A program made the translations under genes and the position numbers. A model generated the notes under the pieces. It ran no database searches and was not told where the DNA came from. It saw only the letters and a list, made by a program, of their open reading frames with translations. From CAZKUN01 sp964555935 (GTDB taxonomy: Bacteria; Armatimonadota; Zipacnadia; Zipacnadales; VGFC01): DNA of 64,000 nucleotides. Location of the stretch: NCBI GenBank assembly GCA_964555935.1, contig CAZKUN010000005.1, forward strand, positions 34,406 through 98,405, written 5' to 3'. Position 1 is the stretch's first letter. Every line of letters begins with the position of its first letter. Below are positions 45,474 through 55,500 of this stretch, piece after piece.

Positions 45474-46427
45474 CTACTGCTCCGGTGAGGGTTCGGGCGG
45501 AGTCTCATCTTCCTCGGGTGGCTTCTCGTCTTCGTCAGGAGTCTCCGGCGCGGGTTCGTCGGTTGTCTCGTCGTCTTTCTTCGGCTTGTTGAAGATGCCG
45601 GTGAAGCCGCCCGTGGCCTCCAGACGTTCGTCCTCGATGTGGATGACGACGGTGGGCGCTTCGCCCGAGTCACCGTTGTCCTGCGTGAACTCGACCGGAT
45701 CTCCGGTTAGGGTCAGCGTGTCTTCTTCTTTGAGGTGGACGGCTTTGTCGGCATAGACGGTCTTGTCTTCCTGCACCGCCACCACGTTGCCCTCGGCAAC
45801 CGCGCGGCCTTCCTCATACCAGCTCGTGAGCTTCTCGCAAGTCACGACCGTCTTCTTCTCCGCGGCCTCGGCCTTCCTGTCCTTCTCCTCGGTCTCCACC
45901 GGCTCGGCGTCGGCGCCTTCCTGGGCGTCGTCCTTCGTCTTCTGATACACCATCCGGACGTTGCCGGTGACGACAGCCTTTTCCTCATCGAAGTCCGCGG
46001 TCAGGAGGTCGCCCGTGACGGTCGTGTCGGGTTGCTCCATCAGCAGGTTGCCCACGCAACGGGCCGTGTCGTCGCCGGCGTTGTAGACGCACTCGTCGCA
46101 GTAGAGTTCTGCGTCCTTGTGGCGGATATGCACGTTCCCGTTGAGGTAGTAGAGCCCCTTGTCCTGGTTCTCCGGGTCTTCCGGGTCCGGCTCGCGGCGG
46201 GCGTGGTCGGCCCATTCGATGTAGATCGGCTCGTCGTCTTCCTCATCTTCCGTCGCCGGGGCATCGTCGGCAGCGGGAGCCTCTTCGGTCGCCTTAATAT
46301 CGGGGGGAGGATCGTCGACGGGCGTATCGCCATCTTGCGCCGCCGAGATAGCGAGGCAAAGCAAGGCGGCCAGCGCCGCCGCCAGCACCCAAAAACCGAA
46401 CGTCTTCCGCTGCGCTCTGTCCCCCAT
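45474..46427 (-). CDS. LptA/OstA-like periplasmic protein
   Basis: 317 residues. After a signal sequence (FWVLAAALAALLCLAISAAQ) comes an acidic linker. OstA-like beta-jellyroll repeats follow: LYYLNGNVHIRHKDAELYCDEC, VTGDLLTADFDEEKAVVTGNVRMVYQ, EEGRAVAEGNVVAVQEDKTVYADKAV and DTLTLTGDPVEF. The tail is a long acidic/proline-rich extension not seen in E. coli LptA. Its gene starts 2 bases after the LptC-like stop. LptA bridges the inner and outer membranes in lipopolysaccharide export, so the pair argues for a diderm envelope. LptB, F and G are not in this window. Confidence 0.85.
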   Translation of the reverse strand: MGDRAQRKTFGFWVLAAALAALLCLAISAAQDGDTPVDDPPPDIKATEEAPAADDAPATEDEEDDEPIYIEWADHARREPDPEDPENQDKGLYYLNGNVHIRHKDAELYCDECVYNAGDDTARCVGNLLMEQPDTTVTGDLLTADFDEEKAVVTGNVRMVYQKTKDDAQEGADAEPVETEEKDRKAEAAEKKTVVTCEKLTSWYEEGRAVAEGNVVAVQEDKTVYADKAVHLKEEDTLTLTGDPVEFTQDNGDSGEAPTVVIHIEDERLEATGGFTGIFNKPKKDDETTDEPAPETPDEDEKPPEEDETPPEPSPEQ

Positions 46428-46429
46428 CG

Positions 46430-47134
46430 CTATCGTCCGGTCCTCTCCTGAGCCTCGGCAACGTCGACCACCATCTGAACGTCATCGAGCGTGAACGCGC
46501 CGGTGTCGAGCGGGTACTTCAGGTTCTTGCCGATGCAATCGCTCCGGCCGGTGTCCATCCGCACTTGGTTTGGCGCGTAGACGGTCTGCGTGTCGGTATC
46601 GAACTTCATCCCCGCAGTCGTCACGGTCACCCTGTCCTTCGTCCGAAGCACGACGCGCCCTGGCGTCGTCAACATCCGCGACCTGTTGTCCCAATGGATC
46701 TTGTCCGTCGTGATGATCGCGCCCTTCGGCGAAACCACGCGGACGCGCCCCTTCATATCAAAGTCATAAGACACCGTATCGTAGTTGACGTGTTCAGCCG
46801 TGACGCGCACGGCGGGCTTTCCGTCCCTGCCGTAGATGAGCCCTTCCTTCAGGCGGGTCGCGCTGATCGCCTTGCCGCCTGTCTCCACCGCCAGGTTGCT
46901 CAACCGCACCTTCCAAGCCGGGCGTCCCCGCTCGCTATGTTGGAGCGTGAAGTCTTCAATCGCGAGCATCGGCCGAGGCTCGGGGGCGGCGCCAATCTCA
47001 CCATTGCCGCCGTTGGCGTGGTCACCGTTGCCATTCGCCGTGGCCGCTTCTCGACGCACGTAGATAGCCGCAAGCACGATTGTGCCCACGAGGATGATGG
47101 CAATGATCGTTGCGGCGAGCGCCCTGGTCGACAT
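46430..47134 (-). CDS. lptC: LptC-like lipopolysaccharide-export protein
   Basis: About 234 residues from the ATG at 47134. A single N-terminal transmembrane helix (LAATIIAIILVGTIVLAAIYV) and a Gly/Asn-rich linker precede an OstA-like fold. LptC-type features include FTLQHSERGRPAWKVRLSNL (the usual F-x-x-G-xxxW motif), DGKPAVRVTAEHVNYDTVSYDFDMKGRVRV and a closing TDTQTVYAPNQVRMDTG. It anchors the Lpt bridge at the inner membrane and passes lipopolysaccharide to LptA, encoded immediately downstream. The linker is longer than in E. coli LptC. Confidence 0.82.
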   Translation of the reverse strand: MSTRALAATIIAIILVGTIVLAAIYVRREAATANGNGDHANGGNGEIGAAPEPRPMLAIEDFTLQHSERGRPAWKVRLSNLAVETGGKAISATRLKEGLIYGRDGKPAVRVTAEHVNYDTVSYDFDMKGRVRVVSPKGAIITTDKIHWDNRSRMLTTPGRVVLRTKDRVTVTTAGMKFDTDTQTVYAPNQVRMDTGRSDCIGKNLKYPLDTGAFTLDDVQMVVDVAEAQERTGR

Positions 47135-47195
47135 GGTGCGTGGTTCTCTTCCCACTTAGACAACGCGCGGAGCGGGCCGCCAGGTCCCCTGCGGC

Positions 47196-47822
47196 CTAGA
47201 TCGGCGGCGGCGGCGGGCCGAAGGAGAGAAACAGCGTGCCAATGTTGAGAATCTGACCAGCCGCAACCGTGCCGGGATGCCATGCTGTTGCGCCCGTGGA
47301 CGGGTCCTGAGCCGTAACCTGGACAGCGCCGACGTTCACGTTGTAGAGGGTGAACCGGCCCGTGCCGTCACTGCGCGTCTTGGCCGTGCTCCCTCCGCCT
47401 CCGACGTTTGCGCCGTCGACCGCCGCGCCACTCGCAAGCGCGACCGTTCCGGTGATGTGCCCTCGTCCGCCATTGCGCGTCGGCGGGAGATAGACCGTGC
47501 CCGCCTGATTCTGGCCGCCAACGACGTTCAGCGGCACGTCAACGCGCTCGTGACCCGCCGCGGTGACCGTCAGCGTCTGCGCGCCCTGGCCCACGCCGGT
47601 CAGCGTGAACTGGCCCGTCGTCCCCGTCGTCGTCGTAACGCTGCCCGCCGTGACGGTGGCGCCGGTAACGAGCAGCATGCTTCCGTCATCCAACACCACT
47701 CCAAGGATGGTTGTCCCGCCACCACCACCACCGCCTCCGCCACCAAGTCCACCGCCGCCCCCACAACCCGTAAGCGTGATGGCCGCGGCAAGCAGCAAGG
47801 TGGCTGCAATTCGTGCTCTCAT
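47196..47822 (-). CDS. lipoprotein with carboxypeptidase-regulatory-like repeats
   Basis: 208 residues from the ATG at 47822. Signal peptide II with lipobox ITLTGCGG, then an almost pure glycine linker. Two transthyretin-like (carboxypeptidase-regulatory) units follow: TTILGVVLDDGSMLLVTGATVTA with GQFTLTGVGQGAQTLTVTA, and GHITGTVALASGAAVDGANV with GRFTLYNVNVGAVQVTA. The protein ends in a poly-Pro tail. It lies 61 bases upstream of lptC on the same strand. A structural, outer-membrane-attached role is likely. Confidence 0.8.
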   Translation of the reverse strand: MRARIAATLLLAAAITLTGCGGGGGLGGGGGGGGGGTTILGVVLDDGSMLLVTGATVTAGSVTTTTGTTGQFTLTGVGQGAQTLTVTAAGHERVDVPLNVVGGQNQAGTVYLPPTRNGGRGHITGTVALASGAAVDGANVGGGGSTAKTRSDGTGRFTLYNVNVGAVQVTAQDPSTGATAWHPGTVAAGQILNIGTLFLSFGPPPPPI

Positions 47823-47895
47823 GGTCAACCTTCTCTCATTCAGCGCGCCCAAAACGCCGGCGCTATGGTCTGGGAACGTTGTCTCACCCTCGTCT

Positions 47896-48255
47896 TCAGC
47901 CGCTCAGCCCATAGTAATACCCGATCCGCATGACGGCAGTGGCGGGGACTGGCTTGCGCGTGACGATCCGACCGATCTGCCGGACCGAGTCCATCTCGAT
48001 CCCCTCGCGCCATTCTGTCCCGTCCACAGTCACTACGAGCGCCTGCCGGACGATCTGCGTCTGGCCGTCAATAATCGCCGTCGAGCCGTCGGTCAGGATT
48101 GGGCTGAAGCGCACGTCGAACGGTCCGGTCGTGCCGGCGCCGGTGAACACGTCTTCCTGGAAGCGGGCGGTGTCGACAGCCGCGCCCCCTCCCCCGCACC
48201 CCAACGCTACGACTGCAAGAGACAGCAAGACCACACCCAGCACTAGTAGTCTCAT
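47896..48255 (-). CDS. small lipoprotein carrying a domain duplicated from the adjacent beta-barrel protein
   Basis: 119 residues from the ATG at 48255. Lipobox VALGC (C20). From residue 29 to the end it matches residues ~290-376 of the 1191-residue barrel protein at 52539-56114. Shared strings include TARFQED, TTGPFDVRFSPIL, EWREGIEMDS and PVPATAV; roughly 80% identity by eye over ~86 residues, with similarly conserved DNA. The domain looks like an all-beta unit that occurs twice in the barrel. The gene is a stand-alone, lipid-anchored copy and may plug or cap the barrel. Recent duplication is the simplest origin. Confidence 0.8.
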   Translation of the reverse strand: MRLLVLGVVLLSLAVVALGCGGGGAAVDTARFQEDVFTGAGTTGPFDVRFSPILTDGSTAIIDGQTQIVRQALVVTVDGTEWREGIEMDSVRQIGRIVTRKPVPATAVMRIGYYYGLSG

Positions 48256-48289
48256 CTTCGCCCACCTCGCCCTTGCCACGCGCCGGAAC

Positions 48290-49474
48290 TTATGGCGCTG
48301 TGATCTGGAAATCCACGCCTGTCAACGCCCGGCCCGCACCACCGAGTGTCACCGTCTTGGCGATGCTGACCGTCTGGAAGCTGACTTCGATCCGATATTG
48401 GCCCGGCGGCACGAAGAGTCCATAGTTCCCGTCCGCGTCCGTGACTACCTCGTCGGTCGTCTGACCGGTAGCCACGAGAATCGCCTTGACGGTCGCGCCG
48501 CTGCTGTCCACTTTGTTCAGGATCGTCACCTTGCCACTGATGGTCGCCGGCCCTCCGGGCGGCCCCGCCTGGGTCGGCGCAAGCTCAAACTGCAGTTCCG
48601 GAAGCCCCGGCAGGACGGTGATATTTCGAACGATCGGATCGTAGCCCGGAGCGCTGACATTGACGATCTGATCGCCCACGGGCACGTCAATCAGCTCAAA
48701 CGTGCCGTCGGCGCCGCTCTGGACGAGGGCCTCGGCTCCGACCTCCACGGTCGCGTCCTGAATGGGGGCGCGAGTGATGAGATCTATCACGCGCCCGCGA
48801 ACCGTGGCCTTACTCGTCGTCGCGACGAGCTGGTAGTCCTCGACAGTGCCGGCCCCGCTCGAATCCTGGATCGAAAGGAAGCTGCGGGTCGTGCTGAGGA
48901 AGCCATCCGCGGAGACGACGGCAATCGTGTTGCCGGTGGGTGTCCCACCGATCGCGTACTGCCCGTCTTTGTCGGTTGCGCCCTCCACGGCGATCGGCGT
49001 TCCGGCGACATCGGGCTTGAGATTCAGGCGGACGTTGGCAATGCCCGTGCCGTCATCAGCGTTCGTAACCGTCCCAGTGACGCTACCCGTCAGATCGAGA
49101 TCCGCCGCGTCAAGCTCGACCTCCACATCGGTCGGGCCGCTGACGTTCAGCGTGAGCTGCAGGAGGCGCGTGACGAACCCGCGGGCCGTGACAGTGAGCG
49201 GCTGGACAGGCTGGTTGGGCGATGTGAAGTCACCAAAGGGCACGTCCGGAATCGTGATCGTCTGCTCGCCGGCAGCGATGGTCGCCCGCTCGCCACCGAC
49301 AATGACGATGACCTCGACCCCGGTGGCCGCGAGCGTGTCGGCGCTGACGACGGTAACCACCACCGTGCCTGTCGACGATGATCCCGTGCCCGGCGCGGTG
49401 ACGCGGATCGAACTCGCGCTGCAGCCGACGAGCACGGCCGTGGCCAGGGACGCTACGACCCAGATTGCCCTCAT
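48290..49474 (-). CDS. lipoprotein with several carboxypeptidase-regulatory-like domains
   Basis: About 394 residues from the ATG at 49474, with lipobox VLVGCSA. A BIG/PKD-like start (GTVVVTVVSADTLAATGVEV) leads into three or more transthyretin-like repeats: VTGTVTNADDGTGIANVRL, VRGRVIDLITRAPIQDATV and ISGKVTILNKVDSSGATV, each with a GxY/F turn such as GQYAIGGTPTG or GTFELIDVPVG. It belongs to the same minus-strand cluster as the barrel gene. It is probably a surface or periplasmic structural lipoprotein. Confidence 0.82.
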   Translation of the reverse strand: MRAIWVVASLATAVLVGCSASSIRVTAPGTGSSSTGTVVVTVVSADTLAATGVEVIVIVGGERATIAAGEQTITIPDVPFGDFTSPNQPVQPLTVTARGFVTRLLQLTLNVSGPTDVEVELDAADLDLTGSVTGTVTNADDGTGIANVRLNLKPDVAGTPIAVEGATDKDGQYAIGGTPTGNTIAVVSADGFLSTTRSFLSIQDSSGAGTVEDYQLVATTSKATVRGRVIDLITRAPIQDATVEVGAEALVQSGADGTFELIDVPVGDQIVNVSAPGYDPIVRNITVLPGLPELQFELAPTQAGPPGGPATISGKVTILNKVDSSGATVKAILVATGQTTDEVVTDADGNYGLFVPPGQYRIEVSFQTVSIAKTVTLGGAGRALTGVDFQITAP

Positions 49475-49498
49475 ACTTCCGCTCCTCACCAGTGGCTC

Positions 49499-52400
49499 CT
49501 ATCGCGCAACCGAGATCCTACCGACCGCGCGACTGACTTGACCATCGTCTGACCGAGCGGTGAGATCGATGATGTACGTCCCGCTCGGCACGAGCGCGCC
49601 GGTGGCGCTTCTGAGGTCCCACATGAGAGACGATCGCCCGGCCGATTGCACGCGCTCCTGCACGATGTCGCGGACGGGTCGGCCCGCGATGTTGAGCACC
49701 CGCGCCGTCACGGCCGCGTCGGCCGATAGCGAATAGGTGATCTCCGCGCCCTGGTGAGTCTGCAGTCCGAGGACGCCGATCACAGCGAGCGCTCCCTGGT
49801 TCGCGGGCCTCAGTTCGATCTCAAACTCGCGCGGCACGTCCGATCCTGTGAACTCATACGCTGACGTCGTCCGCATCGACAACTCCCGTCCGGTCTGGAG
49901 ATCCTTGAGCACGGGCCTGAGGTCCGCCGGCACGCCCGTCAGATCCGGCCAGCGCAGGCTGGCTCGGTCGCCAGGGCGGACCCCTCGAGCGCGAAGCCTC
50001 CACGGGCCTCGCGCCGCCTTGCCGCGTATGTCGGTGGCGTAATCGCCGGAATCGCGATCCCAGTCGGCGTTGACGAAGCCGAGACTCGGTTGGTCGCCGA
50101 AGCCCGGCGGCGCCTGCAAGTCGTAGCGCGAGTCGTACCCAGCCTTCGCCCCGCCCGCCGTGCCGAGAATCGCCTGACCCCGCCGGTCGCCGCACTCCAT
50201 CATGACCAAGGCCTGCCACTCCGTGCCCGCAAGCGCGGAGTAGGGCTGCCTCGTGGCGCCGGCGGTGTCCGCTCCCGTGATCGTCGTGCTCGGAGCCGGG
50301 AACACCAGCAGAGCGCCGTCAGCCAACAGGCAGCGCACCCAGTACCCCTCGAACGGGTCGAACTGCGAGGCCAGGCCGTAGCCGGCCAGTTGGTTGTATC
50401 CCCACACGCCCGACTGCACCCAGCCGGCCGCGGCCGCATCCGCGAAGGTCTTCGTGTCCGCCGCCCCACGCTGAATCAGAACGTCGTCGATATCGACCAC
50501 CCGGTTCCGCCCGGTGCCGACCATGTTCCAGCCCGCATACATCTGCGTCCGCACGTCCCGAGAGGCGTTGGCCTCAAGCCCGTCCACGGCCACCGTAACA
50601 TCCTGCAGCACCCGGAGCCAGAAGCCGCGCCCCGGCCTGAAGAGATCGATGGTCGGGTAGATCTGATACTGCCCGCCGCCCGGCGCGTTCGGCTTCCAGC
50701 GCGCGAGGAGAAGCTGGTCGGCGGGAATCCCCAATGCCGACGCGTGGTCGTCGATGACCGGCGTGACGGGCAGAGACATCAGGTACAGCCCGTTCGCGCC
50801 GAGGGGGAAGTTCTTCGCGACGCCCACGCGCGATTCAGCTGTCAGGAGGACGTCGTAAGTGTCGAACGCCACGTTCACCTGTCGAGTGACGACGTTGTTC
50901 TGCGCGTCCGTGAAGGTTATCTGGAGTTTAGCCGGCGACATCGCCGTCGTGCTGATGCTGGCGCCCCACACCCCCCGCTCGACCTTCACATCCGTCAGTC
51001 CACCGAGGCCCGCCACATCGATCGTGCCGTCGCTGGGGCCGATGATCGCGCCGTAGAGATTGTTGTCGCCCGGATCGAACCCACGCACGCCGTACGGGAA
51101 GGGGTACTGGGCAAACAGCCCGTTCACATCCATCTGAACCGTGATCCGCTGCGGCCCGCCAACGTTGAAGAACGTCGGGATGAGAAAGCCCTCACCCGCC
51201 GCCGCCCCCGTCGCGGGGATCGTGATCTCGTTGCCTTCCTGGGCGAAGAGCGTCAGCGTGAAGTCGTGGTTGAAGTACGAGGTCCGCGCCGTCCCGCCTC
51301 TCGGCAACTCGTCGCCGTTGGTCGTCGTATCGTAATGCTCAACGATCAGGGCGACCGCATCGAAGAGAGGGATGTTCCACGTGTAGAGTTTGGGGCCAAC
51401 CGAGGTGCTCGTGTCGAGCGCGTATTGCTGCCGATACCAGCCGAAGAATGACTGTCCTTCCATCGACGGGAGGACACCTTGGCAGATCTCAAGCAGGCTC
51501 GGCGTGTCGCCGCGAAGCGCATCTTGCTCCGGGGCGCTGAGCCCGTTGAGCAAGGCGTAATATTGAGTGTTGAAGCGGCGGAAGAACTGGGAGTCTTCGG
51601 TGTAGCACTTGAACCACGCCGCGCGCGCCTGCGCGATTCTCCACACCAGCATTCCCGAGAAGCCCGAGTCCGGGAACCACGTGCTGTTCCCGAGACCGGG
51701 TTGGTTCATTGCGTCATATACGGAGCCGCTGTAGAAGGGTCCGGGGTTGGCCGGATCGTAACCAGGCGACACGCCCGGCGAGATCTGCACGGCGGTCGCC
51801 GCGGAACCGATGAATCCGTGCTCCCAGCTGTCGAAGAACAGTCCCACGTCATCGTGGAACGCGTTGAGCACGAGCAGCATGAGCACGAAGGTGTCTTCGG
51901 GGAAGTTGCCGCTCATCGGCGGCAGGCGCAGCTCGTTGGTGGTCATGTCGTACGTGCCGCCCTGCAGCTCGCTGAGCGTGTCGTCCCTGATGACCTTGAC
52001 GGTGATGTCAAACGCCGGTGGGCCGTAGATGACCCGTGCGATCGGCATGGCGTCCTGCAGGTAGTTCGCCAGGTCGGCTTCGTCGGCGGCCGACCAGCCG
52101 TCGAAATCGAAGGTGATGTTGTTCGCCGCGTCGCCGATCGCCGTGCCCGTATCGCGGGCGCGGGCGAGGTCGGGCAGGATCAGCGAGGTGCCCTGCAGAT
52201 GCACCACCGTGCGCGGAACGCGGACCTTCGCGTCACGGGTCTTGATCCCGTTCCGTCGCATGAACTCCATCGCCACGGAGGCCTGGCTGAGGCCCTGCTC
52301 GGAGTGTTGCGAGTCGGTCGCTGTCTGCACCACGCGAGCGGCGCTCGATCGATCGGTCGTCCACATCCGGCCGCGATGCTGAACAACAATCGCGCCCTGG

Positions 52401-52537
52401 GGCCCGTTGCTTGTGGCTGCGTGCGGCGTGTTGCGGAGGTTGGTGAAGGGGTTCTGACCCGCATGAGCCACGCCGCAGGCGACGAGTGCCCCGATTACGC
52501 ACAGGATGGATAACGCGGTCTTCGCCTGTGAGCGCAT
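49499..52537 (-). CDS. large secreted protein with GRGFWL module and FlgD-like C-terminal tail
   Basis: 1012 residues from the ATG at 52537, one base after the barrel stop; the open frame continues to 53131 only as a low-complexity shadow of that gene. Signal peptide: TALSILCVIGALVACGVAHA. Residues ~120-430 look like a peptidase or gluzincin-like region (PPAFDITVKVIRDD, FVLMLLVLNAFHDDVGLFFDSWEHGFIGSA), but no HExxH is present. The C-terminal ~400 residues repeat the order seen in the two proteases: LYLMSLPVTP, GRGFWLRV, GWNMVGTG, RWPDLTGVPADLRPVLKDL and a FlgD-like end finishing GRISVAR. It is likely exported with, or by, the adjacent barrel. Confidence 0.78.
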   Translation of the reverse strand: MRSQAKTALSILCVIGALVACGVAHAGQNPFTNLRNTPHAATSNGPQGAIVVQHRGRMWTTDRSSAARVVQTATDSQHSEQGLSQASVAMEFMRRNGIKTRDAKVRVPRTVVHLQGTSLILPDLARARDTGTAIGDAANNITFDFDGWSAADEADLANYLQDAMPIARVIYGPPAFDITVKVIRDDTLSELQGGTYDMTTNELRLPPMSGNFPEDTFVLMLLVLNAFHDDVGLFFDSWEHGFIGSAATAVQISPGVSPGYDPANPGPFYSGSVYDAMNQPGLGNSTWFPDSGFSGMLVWRIAQARAAWFKCYTEDSQFFRRFNTQYYALLNGLSAPEQDALRGDTPSLLEICQGVLPSMEGQSFFGWYRQQYALDTSTSVGPKLYTWNIPLFDAVALIVEHYDTTTNGDELPRGGTARTSYFNHDFTLTLFAQEGNEITIPATGAAAGEGFLIPTFFNVGGPQRITVQMDVNGLFAQYPFPYGVRGFDPGDNNLYGAIIGPSDGTIDVAGLGGLTDVKVERGVWGASISTTAMSPAKLQITFTDAQNNVVTRQVNVAFDTYDVLLTAESRVGVAKNFPLGANGLYLMSLPVTPVIDDHASALGIPADQLLLARWKPNAPGGGQYQIYPTIDLFRPGRGFWLRVLQDVTVAVDGLEANASRDVRTQMYAGWNMVGTGRNRVVDIDDVLIQRGAADTKTFADAAAAGWVQSGVWGYNQLAGYGLASQFDPFEGYWVRCLLADGALLVFPAPSTTITGADTAGATRQPYSALAGTEWQALVMMECGDRRGQAILGTAGGAKAGYDSRYDLQAPPGFGDQPSLGFVNADWDRDSGDYATDIRGKAARGPWRLRARGVRPGDRASLRWPDLTGVPADLRPVLKDLQTGRELSMRTTSAYEFTGSDVPREFEIELRPANQGALAVIGVLGLQTHQGAEITYSLSADAAVTARVLNIAGRPVRDIVQERVQSAGRSSLMWDLRSATGALVPSGTYIIDLTARSDDGQVSRAVGRISVAR

Positions 52538-52538
52538 C

Positions 52539-55500
52539 TTAGATATCCCGCATGTCGTCGATCGGAAAAGCATCGGTCCCTCCCACCTCGCTCCACGGAT
52601 CCCCAAGTGTCGGCTGCGAAACCACTGTCCGTTGCGGACGTCCCATCTGCGGCGCGCCGGGATCCTGTCCGAGCGGCCCGGACGTGCCCCAACCATCCGC
52701 GTAGCCAGGACCATACGTTCCCGGCTGGCCCTGATCGAAGCCCTCGAGTCCGGTGAACTCGCCGCTGCCCCGGCTGCCCGAGTATGGGTTGTAATTGCCA
52801 CCATAGTTGCCGCCACCATAGTTGCCGCCACCATAGTTGCCGCCACCATAGTTACCGCCACCATAGTTGCCGCCACCGTAGCTGCCGCCACCATAGCTGC
52901 CGCCGCCATAGCTGCCGCCGCCATAGCTGCCGCCGCCGTAGCTGCCGCCGCCGAAGCCCGACGATCCCCCGCCGGACCGGCCAAACTGCCCGTAGCCGCC
53001 GTAGGAATTGGTATACCCGCCTCCCATCGACCCGCCCCTGGACCCACCGTACATCCCGCCCTGGCCGCCCAACATCTGGAAGCTCTGATTGCGGTTGCCG
53101 AGCGAGGAGAGTCCACCAGTGAATCCGCCACCGAAACCGCCGCCCCCGCCGCCGCCGCCGAAGATGCCGCCGCCAGGCCTGATCGACTGGTTCATGTTGC
53201 CGGCGTCACGACGACGATCGCCGCTGACCGATCCCTGGAAATTCGTGGAGAGAGACAGCATGAGGAGATTGGTCGTGTAGTCCTGGCCCGCAGCGGTGAC
53301 GCCCGGGATCGTCGTATCGCTCTGCGGGAGTCGCGAGTCATTGCGGATGAGTTGCCACCCGAAGTTCAGCCCCATGCTGGGGGTCAGCTCGTAGTTCAGG
53401 GCGATCTCAGCCGTCTGCTTGGCGAAGTCCGAGTAGCCGCTCACGAAGTCACTGAACCCCACGCGCCCGGTGATCCGCGACCGATCGTTCAACTCGTACT
53501 GAACGTCGGTCACGACATCGAGCAGGCTCGTGTCCGTCAGCGTGGCGATCTCGTTCTCGCCCGTTCCAGCGAAGTCCGGACTCACGCCCCACTGCTTGTT
53601 GACGTTGAAGCGGTAACTCAACGCGCTCTTCTCGGGGCGGTAGCTGGCGCCAAGACTGAAGCTGTTGTTGAGCACTCCGCCGCGGTCCTCGTCGAGGAAC
53701 TGCAGCAGGTCCGAACCGACCGATGCGTTCAGCGACCACTCCCTAGTAGGCAGCCAGCTCAGACCGATGTTCCCGTAGCGCTGGTCGCTGTCGGCAAGAT
53801 ACCCCACGGAGCCGGCGCTCTCGTACTTGCGCATGCCCAAACTCGCATCGACGTTGATCTTGTCGCTCGGTTGCCACGACAGTCCAAGCCGGGAGGTCGA
53901 GTCGGTGTACCGGCTGAGTTCGGGCTCGTCCTCATCCGGCAACGGATCGCCGCCGCCGATCTGCAGCGGCATGAGCGTGCCGGAAAGGCCGAACGGAACC
54001 CCGCCGATGTTCCCGCCGTAACCGCCGCCCAGACCCGAGGAGTACCCGCCGAACCCGATTCCGCCGCCATAGAAGCCACTCGTCACGGCGCCGATCGCCT
54101 CGGTCCGCGACCAGTCGAGGTTGAGGTCGAGGTTGTCCATCACGCGCCAACGCGTGCTGACCTGAAGATTCTCAGAGTCGCCGCGCTGCGCCTGGAAGTT
54201 GCTGGCCGAGTTGTTCTGGCTGTAGTTTGTGGCGAATGACAGCGAGTCGCTCGGCGTCCACGAGGCCGCCATCGTGAGCGTCTTGGTGCTGCTGGACTGA
54301 GCCGATCCCAACGGATCCGTGTCGTCGGCGTCCGCAAAGCCTGCGTAGTTCTGCTGCGTGTCCATCACGCCGATGCGGAAGGTGTATGGCTTCTTGGCTG
54401 GCGCGTAGTCGAGATTGATGTTCATCGTCTCGAGCAAACTGTTGGCCTGACTCCCGCCGGTGTTTTCCATCGTCTGGCGGGAGAGGCTGAGATTCGGCCA
54501 GCCCGGATAGTTCAACATTAGCATCGAGTCGTTGCGCGTGGCTCGAACACCCAGCGTTGGCGTCGTTGCGGGGTCTTGGTAGGCCCGGTCCAGGCTGGTA
54601 TCAGCCCCAAAGCCCGTTCCGCCCGTGTAGCCGCTATAGCCATACGCGTAGCCCGAGTCGGTCTTGACGTCGGAGAAGCGGTGGGTGAAGGAGATCTTGT
54701 CGGATGGTCGATACCCGAACGCGGCCGTCAGGCCTTTCTCGTTCCGGAAGAACCCGACCGTGTCAATGTAGCTGTAGGTGGGGTCGACGTCACGATACTG
54801 CAAGTCTATGTCGAACTTGCGCCCGCGCCGATAACGCGCGCCCGTGCTCAGCGCCACGCCAGTCTCGCCGCCACTTTCGCTCTGAGCCGCCGTGAGGTCC
54901 CATTGGAGATCATCATCCAATCGGTGCCTGAGAGTAAGCCCCGTCACCGTGGTATCCCCAAGCGAGCTGCCGCTCGGCCCAACCTGATAGTAGTACCGAA
55001 CGCGCACGACGGCCGTGGCGGGGACTGGTCTGCGCGTGATGATCCGGCCGATCTGCCGGATCGAGTCCATCTCGATGCCCTCGCGCCACTCTGTCTCGTC
55101 GACCAGGAACACGAGCGCCTGCCGGATGATCTGCTCTTGGCCGTCAATGGTCGCCGTCGCGCCGTCGGCCAGAATTGGGCTGAAGCGCACGTCGAACGGA
55201 CCCGTCGTACCTGATCCGGTGAACAGGTCTTCCTGGAAGCGCGCCGTGCTGTTGCTGCCCCCCGCGCTCGTCGCGTGCTCGAGTCGCGTGACGGACAGTT
55301 GCAGGTCGTCGTGCAGCAGCGCGCTCTCAAGCTGCCAACCGGAGGTGGTGCCGCCGGTCTCGTAGTTGGTCGCCGACTGGTAGCTGACTGACACCACGCT
55401 CGTGCTGGGAATGATCGTCGGCGGCTGGCCGGGCGGCTCGAACCAGAGCTGCCCCGTGTCGTAGTCGAGGGTGTAGTCCTCGCCAAAGCGCATGGGCCGC

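Noticed and set aside
50090..51451. 453-residue plus-strand open frame, with similar long frames at 13533-14720 and 52506-54239
   Set aside because: All lie antisense to well-supported secreted proteins and have Arg/Val/His-rich compositions typical of shadow frames.
52797..52952. CRISPR-like array
   Set aside because: Units are contiguous 15-mers without spacers and encode a regular peptide in the gene's frame.
52538..53131. N-terminal extension of the 49499-52537 protein, rich in AAAMVAAT-type repeats
   Set aside because: It is an out-of-frame reading of the Gly-rich tandem repeat in the barrel gene; the true start has a signal peptide one base after the barrel stop.
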